Shown here piece by piece: positions 6,295 through 12,400 of a stretch of 12,400 nt of DNA. The DNA is taken from assembly GCA_020052975.1 (NCBI GenBank), contig JAGVOC010000008.1:1-12400 (forward strand), written 5' to 3'. The stretch's first letter is position 1. Each line of letters starts with the position of its first letter. The translations under genes and the position numbers were made by a program. The DNA comes from Desulfobacterales bacterium (GTDB lineage: Bacteria > Desulfobacterota > Desulfobacteria > Desulfobacterales > RPRI01). The notes under the pieces were generated by a model, which ran no database searches, was not told where the DNA came from, and was given only the letters and a program-made list of their open reading frames with translations.

Positions 6295-7245
6295 ATGCTG
6301 AGAAAGATATATAAAACGATTTTAGACACAGCGACATTAATTGTATGTCATTCCTGCAAGCGAAGCGCGTCAGGAAGCCTTCTTTTAAGGAAAGATTCCG
6401 GACAAGCCGGAATGACAATCCGCATAGGACTTTTGTCATTATGTATAGTTATTTTAATGCTGAGTAATTTTTCTGCTTCTGCCTACGCGGGTTCTGACTG
6501 GAATATTACCCTTAAAGTCTCGGGTGGCGGCATTTATGATTATTGCATTGCAGGGGTAAAAGAAGACGCATATGATACGCTGGACAGATTGTGGGACATA
6601 CCGGCGCCTCCGGGCAGTCTCAACAGCGCCTATATTCATGCGTATTTCCCCCATCCGGAATGGAATGATGTTTTTGAGAGATTTCGTCAGGATATCAGGG
6701 CGCCTGAGCTGCCGAAGGAATGGACATTTGAGGTTGTCTCCAATATACCCGGTTATCTGACTATTCAATGGTCTGATCTGAGAAATATCATGCCGGATAA
6801 AGAGGCTGTGCTGGTGGATATAGAGGGAAGCGGAATGGAGATCGACATGCATGCCGTTTCTCAGTTTGTTTTTACAAACAGCGCTGATTATCCGAGGAGA
6901 TTTCTGGTAAGGATTTTGCAAAAGAAGATTTCTGTGCCCGAACCGCCGGAGAATTTGCAGGGGAAACCGGTCCAGAACAGCAAATCAGTGCTATTGCATT
7001 GGAGGGAGAATAATGAGCTTGATCTGGCCGGATACAATGTGTACCGGAGCGCTACACCGGGGGGCGGATACCAGAGGATAAATTATTCAACAATCTCTAA
7101 ACATAAATATTCAGACAACCAGATAGTTCCGGGACAGACATATTATTATGTTGTCACTGCAGTGAATGAAGCCGGTGGAGAGGGTGGATATTCGAATGAA
7201 ATTGAAGTCCTTGCAGCAAAAGGCAAAGCAGGCAAAGGCAAATAA
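6295..7245 (+). CDS. Secreted protein with C-terminal fibronectin III domain
   Basis: This is 316 residues from ATG 6295, placed 19 bases after the preceding gene, so probably cotranscribed. The leader is split: residues 1-17 are followed by 24 residues (18-41) translated from a palindromic repeat element, then by a normal hydrophobic core (about 44-57) and an AYA-G cleavage site at 65. Residues 66-210 form a beta-rich region I do not recognise, with WNITLKVSGGG, a DIPAPP motif and FEVVSNIPGYLTIQW. Residues about 214-306 form a fibronectin type III domain (LHWRENNELDLAGYNVYRS, TYYYVVTAVNEAG). The C-terminus is a short AKGKAGKGK tail. A surface or periplasmic structural role with the adjacent multidomain protein and cytochromes is inferred; no catalytic motif is visible. 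If the long n-region is not tolerated, translation might start at ATG 6412. Confidence 0.82.
   Translation: MLRKIYKTILDTATLIVCHSCKRSASGSLLLRKDSGQAGMTIRIGLLSLCIVILMLSNFSASAYAGSDWNITLKVSGGGIYDYCIAGVKEDAYDTLDRLWDIPAPPGSLNSAYIHAYFPHPEWNDVFERFRQDIRAPELPKEWTFEVVSNIPGYLTIQWSDLRNIMPDKEAVLVDIEGSGMEIDMHAVSQFVFTNSADYPRRFLVRILQKKISVPEPPENLQGKPVQNSKSVLLHWRENNELDLAGYNVYRSATPGGGYQRINYSTISKHKYSDNQIVPGQTYYYVVTAVNEAGGEGGYSNEIEVLAAKGKAGKGK
6346..6417. repeat. 72-bp palindromic (REP/MITE-like) element inside a coding sequence
   Basis: The ends are perfect 9-bp inverted repeats, TGTCATTCC and GGAATGACA. Each half can fold: TTCCTG with CAGGAA on the left, ATTCCGG with CCGGAAT on the right. The right 28 bases (6390-6417) are identical to 9117-9144 in the second copy. 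It begins and ends on codon boundaries of the 6295 gene and adds exactly 24 codons without a stop. Confidence 0.82.
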
Positions 7246-7273
7246 GATTTTGGGGAAATGGGGGATTATAAAA

Positions 7274-8641
7274 ATGTCTTTTTTTTCTGACAGGTCATTT
7301 AAATATAAACTCTGTGCATTGGTGGTTATTTTCTTTTCAATTACAATTGCCGTTCAGGATGTATATGCCCCCCCTCCGCCTCCGCCTCTGCCTACATATA
7401 CTATCTCGGCACATGGAGACAGCGATTATGGGGCCGACCGTTCAAGTCTTTCTTCTTTTGGCTATTCAACAGGAAACTGCGCTCACTGCCATGAGCAGCA
7501 TGCAAGCATTGGGGGCAGCGAGCCGGCGCCTGTTGGCGGCGCTCCTTCAATATATGCTTTATTTTATACAAACCATGTAAGTCAGACAGATAACTTCTGT
7601 TTCAAATGCCATACTGACTTGAGTTCCTTGCAATCCGGCGGGCTGGTGAACAGGAGTTACAGTTATCGCGCCGGAGGATATACTTCCGACACCCTGGATG
7701 ACATTCTTGAGGCCTTTACTAACCCACCGAGCATTTCATCGCACAACCTCGGTAGTATAAGGACCTTTCTTGCTGCTCAATCCTGGGGATATACTACTGA
7801 CTCAAACCCCTGCGGGGGCTGCCACAATCCCCACAGAGCACAGAAGGATCCTCACACATCCGGCAGCAGGGGGTGGCCGGTTTCACGGCCGAGTCAGCAT
7901 AGCGCTGATAATAACGAGTGGGGTCTATGGGGGGATAACATTTCAGATAACACTCCTTATGGCGCGTCTACAGAGAGGATGAGCAATTATGTTGGCGCCC
8001 TGAAATATCAGGCCCCGTACCGTGTTGGAGGAACAACATATGAGCCGGATGGCTCCACCACTCAGGATGGCTCAAATCTTATCGACTATGCAACTTTCTG
8101 TCAGGATTGTCATTCAAGCAGCATGACCTCCTATGGTTTGCCCAATACCCCTATAAATTGGGCTACCGGTGATAAACATGGCAAGACAGGTGCTGATAAT
8201 ACAATAAGCGTAGATAATCCGTATTCAAATACATTTGTTGGTCAATACGTCCTTGCCTGCACTGACTGTCACGAACCACATGGCGCGCCGAATGTGATGT
8301 TGATAAGAGAAGAGGTAAATGGCGGAACACTTTCTACTATTTCTACACTAACGCCTGTAGATTGTACGCCAACTTATGCAGCGGGTAATAAATATCTGGG
8401 GTACCTTTGCAATAGATGCCATAAGGATGATGCTGACGCAGGAGTTGGAAGCGTAAACGAATGGTGCTATATACACCATGAAAGTCCTGACAACCCATAT
8501 AATTTAGGTATGTGCGGTGGGTGTCATGCTTCTACATCAGGTGGTGGTTCCGCTTCCTGTAGCAACAGGGATGCAAGTGTCATCGATTGTAATTGTTGTC
8601 ATTATCATGGGTCATCCGCCGGTGGTCGTGTCACATTTTAG
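7274..8641 (+). CDS. Secreted 8-heme cytochrome c
   Basis: This is 455 residues from ATG 7274, preceded by a modest GGGGGA site 8 bases upstream and 28 bases after the FN3 gene. An in-frame ATG at 7166 lies within the previous gene and is less likely. The leader has a basic stretch and core LCALVVIFFSITIA. The obvious VYA motif is followed directly by six prolines, and proline at +1 usually blocks signal peptidase I, so cleavage may fall earlier (TIA-V) or not occur, leaving a Pro-rich tether. Eight CXXCH motifs follow: CAHCH within a CHEQHASIGG block, CFKCH, CGGCH, CQDCH, CTDCH with EPHGAP, CNRCH, CGGCH and CNCCH. The last has a third Cys inside the motif. Hemes are widely spaced by Ser/Thr/Gly/Asn-rich segments, as in the 2889 protein and unlike the two dense cytochromes. 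Extracytoplasmic electron transfer is inferred. Confidence 0.88.
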   Translation: MSFFSDRSFKYKLCALVVIFFSITIAVQDVYAPPPPPPLPTYTISAHGDSDYGADRSSLSSFGYSTGNCAHCHEQHASIGGSEPAPVGGAPSIYALFYTNHVSQTDNFCFKCHTDLSSLQSGGLVNRSYSYRAGGYTSDTLDDILEAFTNPPSISSHNLGSIRTFLAAQSWGYTTDSNPCGGCHNPHRAQKDPHTSGSRGWPVSRPSQHSADNNEWGLWGDNISDNTPYGASTERMSNYVGALKYQAPYRVGGTTYEPDGSTTQDGSNLIDYATFCQDCHSSSMTSYGLPNTPINWATGDKHGKTGADNTISVDNPYSNTFVGQYVLACTDCHEPHGAPNVMLIREEVNGGTLSTISTLTPVDCTPTYAAGNKYLGYLCNRCHKDDADAGVGSVNEWCYIHHESPDNPYNLGMCGGCHASTSGGGSASCSNRDASVIDCNCCHYHGSSAGGRVTF

Positions 8642-8736
8642 ATATAGCAGTATAAATCAGGGTCAGGTCTCCACATATGACAATTTAGTTTGATTTGATA
8701 TTATTTAACAAACCTTGAGCAAGAGAGGATCTAACC
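8642..8736 (+). other. Presumed left end of a transposase-bearing element
   Basis: This gap separates the last cytochrome from the transposase remnant. It holds a GGGTCAGGTCTCC stretch (8660-8672) resembling sequence that I recall preceding MARPLRIEYPGA-type transposases in other genomes, and an agagagga ribosome site (8722-8729). No terminator for the cytochrome operon is apparent: I see no stem followed by a T-run. Confidence 0.4.
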
Positions 8737-8994
8737 ATAGCAAGGCCTTTGAGAATAGAGTATCCGGGGGCTTTTTATCATATTATCCAGAGGGGTAATG
8801 AAAAAAGAGAAATATTTACATCAGACAGTGAGAGAGAAGGATTCTTAAGTTATCTCGAAGATCTAAATATTCGCTACCATGTAAAAATACATACCTACTG
8901 TCTTATGAACAACCATTATCATCTGCTCATAGAGACACCTGAAGCAAATCTTATCAAGGCTATGCATATATTGAACACCTGTTGCACCTCCTAA
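8737..8994 (+). pseudogene. Truncated REP-associated Y1 (HUH) transposase
   Basis: The product reads ARPLRIEYPGAFYHIIQRGN and continues through CLMNNHYHLLIETPEANL to a stop at 8992-8994, 85 codons in all. This is the N-terminal part of TnpA-REP/RAYT-type transposases, which nick single-stranded DNA using an HUH pair and a downstream tyrosine. The HUH histidines are present (residues 60 and 62 counted from 8737), but the region expected to hold the catalytic tyrosine and the YIHLNP-type segment is missing. The position where the family begins with Met-Ala-Arg-Pro is ATA (8737-8739), spaced 7 bases from agagagga, so the start codon has probably mutated; TTG 8749 is an alternative. Past the stop the family resemblance is lost after one residue. 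It is almost certainly non-functional. Confidence 0.8.
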
Positions 8995-9010
8995 TTTTAA
9001 TCAAAGAATT

Positions 9011-9031
9011 CCTCGATGCTCTGCATCGGGG
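9011..9031. repeat. Strong 9-bp hairpin beside the transposase remnant
   Basis: The arms cctcgatgc (9011-9019) and gcatcgggg (9023-9031) pair over nine positions with one G-T wobble and a TCT loop. The lack of a T-run argues against a classical terminator on either strand. It may be a REP-type substrate hairpin of the transposase family or part of the lost element end. Confidence 0.6.
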
Positions 9032-9049
9032 TTAATGTTTTCCTTATTC

Positions 9050-9144
9050 TGTCATTCCCGCTTGTCGGGAATCCTTCTGGGGTAATGCGTTATACACAAC
9101 AATACAGTCAAGCAAAGAAAGATTCCGGACAAGCCGGAATGACA
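9050..9144. repeat. 95-bp palindromic (REP/MITE-like) element, second copy
   Basis: The terminal inverted repeats begin TGTCATTCC and end GGAATGACA and extend imperfectly for about 25 bases. Each end is itself a hairpin (TTCCCG/CGGGAA left, ATTCCGG/CCGGAAT right). The right end matches the in-gene copy at 6390-6417 over 28 bases, while the centres differ, so only the ends are conserved. It starts 55 bases after the transposase remnant. Confidence 0.85.
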
Positions 9145-9151
9145 TCTTTGA

Positions 9152-9186
9152 TACCTCGTCCCGAAAGCCTTCGGGACTGCGGGGTA
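9152..9186. repeat. Hairpin with 8-bp perfect stem and outer pairing
   Basis: gtcccgaa (9158-9165) pairs perfectly with ttcgggac (9170-9177) around an AGCC loop; TACC 9152-9155 can pair with GGTA 9183-9186 outside it. No T-run follows. Together with the elements at 9011 and 9050 it fills the gap between the transposase remnant and the sensory operon. Beyond it, up to 9275, I see only an A/T-rich stretch with a weak -10-like tatact at 9256-9261 and no convincing -35. Confidence 0.6.
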
Positions 9187-9275
9187 GTTCATTAAGAGAA
9201 AAGAAAATGTTGTAATTGGGTGGCAGTTTTTATGGTTTTTTGAATAAAAATGAATTATACTCAATATAGGTGTCT

Positions 9276-9788
9276 ATGCTTCTTGAGTTTGATTCAGAAT
9301 CGAATATAATTAAGCTTGACGGCACCGGGGTATCTCTCCACTGCCATCATTATAACTGCGGTCTTGTCAAAGCCCTTGAGGAAATGGAAGGGATAGATGC
9401 GCGGTCTATAATTATTCAGGCTGCACAGGAAGAGTTCTACGATAAGTTTACCCGATATGTTATGAATCATCTGAGCGACCGAACTGCGGAGGAGAAATTG
9501 AAGGCAGCTGCGGAACTGTATCTGTTTATGGGATTCGGACGGATAGACTTTTCAGGGTTAAGCAAATCGGGCGGCAAGGCATATGCCGACTCTTCGTACT
9601 ATGTGACAGGATGGCTGGCGAAATACGAGCGTCGTACAACCCCTGTGTGCCATTTGACCTGTGGTTTTCTGGGTGGAATACTCTCTGCAGTGTATGAAAA
9701 GCCGCTTGATGCATACCGCGTTGAAGAGACTATGTGTATGATATCAGGGCAGGAACGATGTGAATTTCTCATCACGGTGAAGGAATAA
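9276..9788 (+). CDS. V4R-domain-like small sensory protein
   Basis: This is 170 residues from ATG 9276, with a short AGG at 9268-9270; GTG 9270 is an alternative start two codons earlier. There is no signal peptide, so it is cytoplasmic. The N-terminal part carries HCHHYNC (residues 22-28). The C-terminal part resembles the V4R (4-vinyl reductase) ligand-binding fold: FGRIDFSGL, a PVCHLTCGF block (Cys125, Cys129), then Cys154 and Cys162 in E-x2-C-x7-C-E-F. V4R domains bind small organic ligands and in some members metal (family knowledge). Its stop overlaps the start of a paralogous gene by one base, and a PAS kinase follows, so a sensory role is inferred. It could instead be a stand-alone V4R-like reductase or chaperone-type protein, as in tetrapyrrole pathways. 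The assignment rests on pattern recognition only. Confidence 0.65.
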   Translation: MLLEFDSESNIIKLDGTGVSLHCHHYNCGLVKALEEMEGIDARSIIIQAAQEEFYDKFTRYVMNHLSDRTAEEKLKAAAELYLFMGFGRIDFSGLSKSGGKAYADSSYYVTGWLAKYERRTTPVCHLTCGFLGGILSAVYEKPLDAYRVEETMCMISGQERCEFLITVKE

Positions 9789-10381
9789 TGGCGATAGACA
9801 GCAAAAAGATTATTGAAATAGCTTCAAAATTGCCAATCGAAAGCAATGAGAAGGGCATCATGGCGGCTTTCGGTGTCTATGCAGCCATAAATTATAATGA
9901 ATTCTTCTTCAAGGTAGTTTCTCAGGCTATACATGGTATGAATACTCATTCAGTGCATACGATAGAAAAAAAATTATACGATGCTGTCCTCGAATGCGGC
10001 TACCATACTTTTCATGGCATACGGAGTTCTATGCACTGGCGGGAACATATCAGGCCCATGATTTCCTCTCCGGAAGATGAAGTTGCTGCGCTCGTTGCTG
10101 TTACGAATATATTCGGCATCGGATACATCGACATAGAAGAACTTATCCCCGGAGAGAGACTGGTAACTATCGTAAAAAATGCATATGATCCCGGCCGGTA
10201 CGTTAAAAAATACGGCCTGCAGCCCCATGGCAGATGTTATATGTTCAGCGCTTGCACTGCTTCTTATATGGATCTTGTCTATAGTGATCCGTATCCCTCC
10301 GGCATAGGAAAGTTCCATGCCAAAGAAATAACTTGCCGATCTGCGGGTGATACAATCTGCAGATTTGTCGCAGAGCGTTAG
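9788..10381 (+). CDS. Second V4R-like protein, divergent paralogue
   Basis: This is 197 residues; its ATG overlaps the previous TAA (TAATG), with gaagga just upstream, indicating translational coupling. It aligns by eye with the preceding protein: an N-terminal helix region around NYNEFF, then IFGIGYIDIEEL against LFMGFGRIDFSGL, KYG against KYE, and a shared Cys triad, here Cys150, Cys183 and Cys191, with the same eight-residue spacing between the last two. It lacks the HCHHYNC motif. It is cytoplasmic, with no leader. Two tightly coupled diverged paralogues suggest a heterodimer with a shared ligand or metal site (inference). It ends 9 bases before the sensor kinase gene. I would call the family tentatively V4R-like; a distinct uncharacterised family is possible. 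Confidence 0.6.
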   Translation: MAIDSKKIIEIASKLPIESNEKGIMAAFGVYAAINYNEFFFKVVSQAIHGMNTHSVHTIEKKLYDAVLECGYHTFHGIRSSMHWREHIRPMISSPEDEVAALVAVTNIFGIGYIDIEELIPGERLVTIVKNAYDPGRYVKKYGLQPHGRCYMFSACTASYMDLVYSDPYPSGIGKFHAKEITCRSAGDTICRFVAER

Positions 10382-10390
10382 ATACAGGGC

Positions 10391-12400
10391 ATGAAGCGTC
10401 GCACAACAGAAGAATTCACGAAACATAATACCTGGCCGAAAGACATAAGTGCATCTGTCGTCCTGCACTCTTTGCCGGATGCCGTATTTTTTACCGACCC
10501 CCAGATGCGCATACTCTACTTTAATCTGGAAGCTGAAAAGATAACCGGGTTCAAGGAATACGAAGCCTGCGGCATGTATTGCAAGGATGTCCTGAAGACG
10601 GGGATATGTGAGACTGAATGTGTCGTGAAGAAAGCCCTGGATGCAGACCAGAATATCTTTAATATTGAGACAACAGTAAAAACTGCCACCGGCAACACCA
10701 TTTCTGCTCTGGTGAGCGCCTCTCTTATCAGGAATACGGAAGGCAAGATTATTGGCTATCTCTATTCATTCCGGGACATAACTTCGCTGAAAAAAGTTAT
10801 ACGGGACCTTGAATTTTCGCATATGTCACTGGAAAAGAAAAACCTGGAACTCTCGTATGCGCTTGAAGAACTTACAAGGACCGAAGAATCGCTGAGAAAG
10901 TCCGAAAATGAGAAGAAGGTCATTCTTGATGCAATGCATGAGAGGATGAGCTGCCGGGATAAGGATATGAAGATATTATGGGCAAACAGGATTTTTGAGG
11001 AATATGCATGCCTGCCGTCAGAAGAGATAAAGGGGCGCACCTGTTTCGAGGTATTGCATAAAAGGAATGAGCCCTGTCCGGAATGTCCTTTCCATATGAA
11101 TGTCCTTACAGCCGGAAAATCCGTGGCGATCGAGCGTCCTACTCCTGACGGAAAGATATGGTTTATTCGGGGTCATCCCGTGAAAGATTCCCGCGGGGAG
11201 GTTACCGGCATTGTAGAAATAAGCGCGGATGTGACTGACCTGAAAAAAGCAGAACAAGAGGTAATATCATTAAAGCAGCAGATGGAGTTTATCCTGGGCG
11301 CCACGAAAACGGGCCTCGACATTATAGATTCCGAATATAATGTCCGGTATGTCGATCCGGAGTGGGCAAAGATATATGGTGACTTTGCCGGAAGAAAGTG
11401 TTATGAATACTTCATGGACCGGGATACGGTATGTCCTGGTTGCGGGATACGGAAATCCTTCGAGACAAAGGCTACCACAGTTACCGAGGAAGTTCTCGTA
11501 AAGGAAAATAACAGGCCGATACAGGTTATTACCAAGCCCTTCCGGAATGAGCAGGGCGAATGGCTGGTCGCTGAAGTGAATGTCGATATTACCGAGCGCA
11601 AGAAGGCCGAAAACGCAGTAAAGGAGAGTGAACAGAAGCTCGACGCCATGCTGCAATCAATCGGCGACCATATGAGCATGATGGACCGGGACCTCACTAT
11701 TGTCTGGGCGAATAGTATTGCAAAGAAAATATTTGGAGACGATATTGTCGGCAGAAAATGTTATGAAGCGTATCACCGGAGGGAAAAGCCCTGCGAGCCC
11801 CATCCCTGTCTTGCGCTTAAGGCATTTCAGGACGGCAAGGTGCACGAACATGATACCCAGGTGACAAACAAAAACGGGCAAATAATGCACTTTCATTGCA
11901 CCGCGAATGTCGCGTTACGGGATAAAGACGGGAATCCTGGAACAGTAATCGAGGTTTCCAGAGATACCACGGAGCACAAGAAGCTCGAACAGCAGCTCCT
12001 TCAGGCACAGAAGATGGAGGCCATCGGTCAGCTTGCGGGAGGCATTGCTCATGATTTCAATAATATTCTTACCGCAATAATAGGTTTTTCCAATCTTCTC
12101 CAGATGGAGATAAGTGAAGATAACCCCTTGCAAAATAATATAACGCCGATACTCAACGCGGCGCAAAGAGCGTCCAGCTTAACCCATGCCCTTCTCGCCT
12201 TCAGCAGGAAACAGGTCATGAATCCAAAGCCTGTGAATCTCAATCAAATCATCAAGGGTATCGGGAGTTTATTATCAAGGATTATCGGAGAAGACATAGA
12301 ATTGTCTGCAAATCTTGCCGATAAAGAATTCATAATTATGGCAGACGCGAACCAGATTGAGCAGGTACTGATGAACCTTGCTGCAAACGCAAGGGATGCA
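10391..12400 (+). CDS. Four-PAS sensor histidine kinase, 3' end outside window
   Basis: From ATG 10391 the frame is open to the right edge (670 residues). The start has only a weak aggg just upstream. No transmembrane segment or leader is visible, so this is a soluble sensor. Order: PAS1 about 20-135, a Glu/Lys/Leu-rich coiled coil about 138-180, PAS2 about 185-295, PAS3 about 300-405, PAS4 about 412-520, then HisKA with GGIAHDFNNIL (phospho-acceptor His554) and the start of the ATPase domain (N-box NLAANARDA at 662-670). The H-box is of the NtrB-like HDFNN type, often paired with NtrC-type or other response regulators. Each PAS has a Cys cluster: 60/64/73/77, 218/229/232, 337/348/351 and 457/468/473. 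It is probably co-transcribed with the two V4R-like genes. Signal and response regulator are unknown; a redox, metal or small-molecule input is inferred. Confidence 0.9.
   Translation, partial: MKRRTTEEFTKHNTWPKDISASVVLHSLPDAVFFTDPQMRILYFNLEAEKITGFKEYEACGMYCKDVLKTGICETECVVKKALDADQNIFNIETTVKTATGNTISALVSASLIRNTEGKIIGYLYSFRDITSLKKVIRDLEFSHMSLEKKNLELSYALEELTRTEESLRKSENEKKVILDAMHERMSCRDKDMKILWANRIFEEYACLPSEEIKGRTCFEVLHKRNEPCPECPFHMNVLTAGKSVAIERPTPDGKIWFIRGHPVKDSRGEVTGIVEISADVTDLKKAEQEVISLKQQMEFILGATKTGLDIIDSEYNVRYVDPEWAKIYGDFAGRKCYEYFMDRDTVCPGCGIRKSFETKATTVTEEVLVKENNRPIQVITKPFRNEQGEWLVAEVNVDITERKKAENAVKESEQKLDAMLQSIGDHMSMMDRDLTIVWANSIAKKIFGDDIVGRKCYEAYHRREKPCEPHPCLALKAFQDGKVHEHDTQVTNKNGQIMHFHCTANVALRDKDGNPGTVIEVSRDTTEHKKLEQQLLQAQKMEAIGQLAGGIAHDFNNILTAIIGFSNLLQMEISEDNPLQNNITPILNAAQRASSLTHALLAFSRKQVMNPKPVNLNQIIKGIGSLLSRIIGEDIELSANLADKEFIIMADANQIEQVLMNLAANARDA

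Noticed and set aside
8737..8994. Active transposase gene using an ATA or TTG start
   Set aside because: The protein ends before the region with the catalytic tyrosine and downstream sequence shows no continuing family resemblance.
9011..9031. Rho-independent terminator
   Set aside because: The stem is strong but no T-run follows on either strand; better explained as an element hairpin.
9221..9237. Sigma-54-type promoter (tggcagtttttatgg) before the V4R genes
   Set aside because: The GG element is present, but the position that should hold GC is GG and the match to TGGCAC-N5-TTGCA is poor.
10516..12243. Series of minus-strand frames under the kinase gene
   Set aside because: They are shadows of an uninterrupted plus-strand kinase frame with recognisable PAS and HisKA motifs throughout.

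Overview
The window reads as a chromosomal segment of an anaerobic, Gram-negative, metal- or electrode-active type of bacterium. The doubled-CXXCH multiheme cytochromes, NHL/BNR and fibronectin-type secreted proteins, Cys-rich PAS sensor kinase, moderate G+C by eye and 7-bp 'gagccaa'-like intergenic arrays together point to a Nitrospirota (Thermodesulfovibrionia-like) genome, with a deltaproteobacterial lineage as the alternative. This assignment is inference; no phylogenetic marker lies in the window.

Region 1 (2-8641, all + strand) looks like one operon for extracytoplasmic electron transfer. In order it encodes: the 3' part of a cytochrome with at least 17 complete heme motifs; a secreted 16-heme cytochrome; a secreted cytochrome with 5 canonical heme motifs plus a CX5CH motif; a 700-residue secreted multidomain protein (FlgD-like Ig, BNR, NHL, fibronectin III and two C-terminal 'GWN' modules); a smaller secreted fibronectin III protein; and an 8-heme cytochrome. 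The two large cytochromes could form long heme chains, and the beta-propeller and FN3 proteins could scaffold them at the cell surface. No porin, inner-membrane quinol oxidase or pilin is visible here.

The first three gene junctions carry degenerate 7-bp tandem arrays. Before the 2889 gene they end exactly at the ATG, and inverse-orientation copies encode the hydrophobic core of the signal peptides. The start region of the 2889 gene is duplicated just upstream as a decayed copy. A 72-bp palindromic element sits in frame in the leader of the 6295 gene.

Region 2 (8642-9275) is a mobile-element scar: a remnant of a REP-associated (Y1/HUH) transposase with an ATA where the start should be and a premature stop, a strong hairpin, a second copy of the palindromic element, and another hairpin.

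Region 3 (9276 to the end) is a probable signalling operon: two small paralogous V4R-like proteins sharing a Cys triad, overlapping by one base, then 9 bp later a soluble sensor histidine kinase with four PAS domains that each carry a Cys cluster. The kinase runs off the window inside its ATPase domain. It is a plausible ligand- or redox-sensing system beside the cytochrome operon, but nothing in the sequence proves that it controls it.
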